Shown: piece by piece, positions 6,436 to 6,794 of the stretch
Position numbering within the stretch: the stretch's first letter is position 1
How the letters are laid out: each line of letters opens with the position of its first letter
Assembly: GCA_030064795.1 (NCBI GenBank)
Contig: JASJEI010000371.1
Span: 1-6,794 of the forward strand
Reading direction: 5' to 3'
Source of the DNA: Pleurocapsa sp. MO_226.B13
Lineage (GTDB): Bacteria > Cyanobacteriota > Cyanobacteriia > Cyanobacteriales > Xenococcaceae
DNA length: 6,794 bases
Program-made: the position numbers and the translations under genes
The notes under the pieces: generated by a model
Told to the model about the DNA's origin: nothing
Database searches by the model: none
The model's input: the letters and a program-made list of their open reading frames with translations, nothing else

Positions 6436-6693
6436 CTAAGCGACAATTGCTGGTTGTCGAAATAGATCAAAGCCCAACAATTCTAGCCAATGAGGATGAG
6501 GTTCTCCTGTTAATAATTGGGTGGGACTTTTCCCTTCTCGCTCGGGATGCTCGCTCCGCAGAAAAGTGCGATGGTTGAGAAAAAAGCGCAGCAAATCCAG
6601 ATAATCATTGCCTAATGTGCGTCGTAAGAAAAAGTAATTGCGTAGGCGTGAATTGAAATTCTCGACGAGAGAACTGGCTCGCTTGGTAACCGT
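6436..6693 (-). pseudogene. Decayed transposase, C-terminal fragment
   Basis: Reading the minus strand, an 85-codon open stretch ends at a TAG (6438-6436). It contains RASSLVENFNSRLRNYFFLR, then LGNDYLDLLRFFLNHRTFLR and SEHPEREGKSPTQLLTGEPH, ending HWLELLGFDLFRQPAIVA. The RASSxVENxNSRLR block followed by a KSPxxLLTG tail is what I recall from the C-terminal end of a cyanobacterial DDE-type transposase family; I cannot name the IS family. The frame has no Met start and is closed by an in-frame TGA at 6696-6694, just before the conserved block. Another minus-strand frame stays open upstream to near the window edge (LLAVNLWTWRSLAVSQIFLA), which suggests a frameshift or small deletion near 6690-6700 instead of a simple nonsense change. 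The 5' part lies beyond the window. It is probably inactive. Confidence 0.7.
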
Positions 6694-6794
6694 TCATTTC
6701 CCCCTCTGAAAAAGCCAGGAAAATTTGGGACACAGCGAGCGAGCGCCATGTCCATAAATTAACTGCCAAGAGGAAATGGTGGTGGAGCAAGACC

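Noticed and set aside
6229..6470. Two overlapping minus-strand open frames after the transposase remnant
   Set aside because: They overlap the transposase end and a HIP1-type repeat, lack ribosome-binding sites and show no family features.
6605..6790. Minus-strand open frame of 61 codons considered as an independent gene
   Set aside because: Its downstream half overlaps the conserved transposase block in another frame. Its upstream half is better explained as the frameshifted earlier part of the same transposase.

Overview
The window looks cyanobacterial. The DNA is AT-rich and carries three copies of the HIP1 octamer GCGATCGC (227-234, 6098-6105, 6267-6274). It also has short intergenic palindromes and C/G-rich foldbacks of the kind scattered through filamentous and colonial cyanobacteria. 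Its two recognisable protein families, an NB-ARC STAND ATPase with a vMAP-type N-terminal helix-turn-helix and a TpsA-like filamentous-haemagglutinin N-terminal protein, are both expanded in that phylum. I cannot assign a genus.

Layout: positions 1-296 are intergenic. A minus-strand gene (1649 down to 297) encodes a 450-residue NB-ARC protein that ends right after the winged-helix region, without the WD40, TPR or effector part its relatives usually have. A divergent intergenic stretch (1650-1953) contains an imperfect G/C-rich foldback. The plus-strand gene 1954-2931 encodes an unrecognised, extremely acidic 325-residue protein. From 2932 to 3327 there is no credible gene but a dense cluster of repeats: a small hairpin, a perfect 24-bp palindrome, a 122-bp MITE-like element with perfect 15-bp inverted ends, and a C/G-rich foldback. 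The plus-strand gene 3328-6132 encodes a complete 934-residue exported beta-helix protein of the two-partner secretion (TPS) type. After 6132 there is about 300 bp without a gene, then the C-terminal fragment of a decayed transposase on the minus strand (6693 down to 6436).

How the genes may work together: the exported TpsA-like protein needs an outer-membrane TpsB transporter, which is not in the window. The acidic protein could also be extracellular or calcium-binding, but this rests on composition alone. The NB-ARC gene is divergently oriented and nothing in the sequence ties it to the other two. The repeats and the transposase remnant mark this as a rearranged accessory region. I see no complete new multi-gene system. 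The best leads are the MITE-like element, the abrupt C-terminal ends of the NB-ARC and acidic proteins beside AT-rich or repeat DNA, and the lone TpsA with just two cysteines in its mature part.
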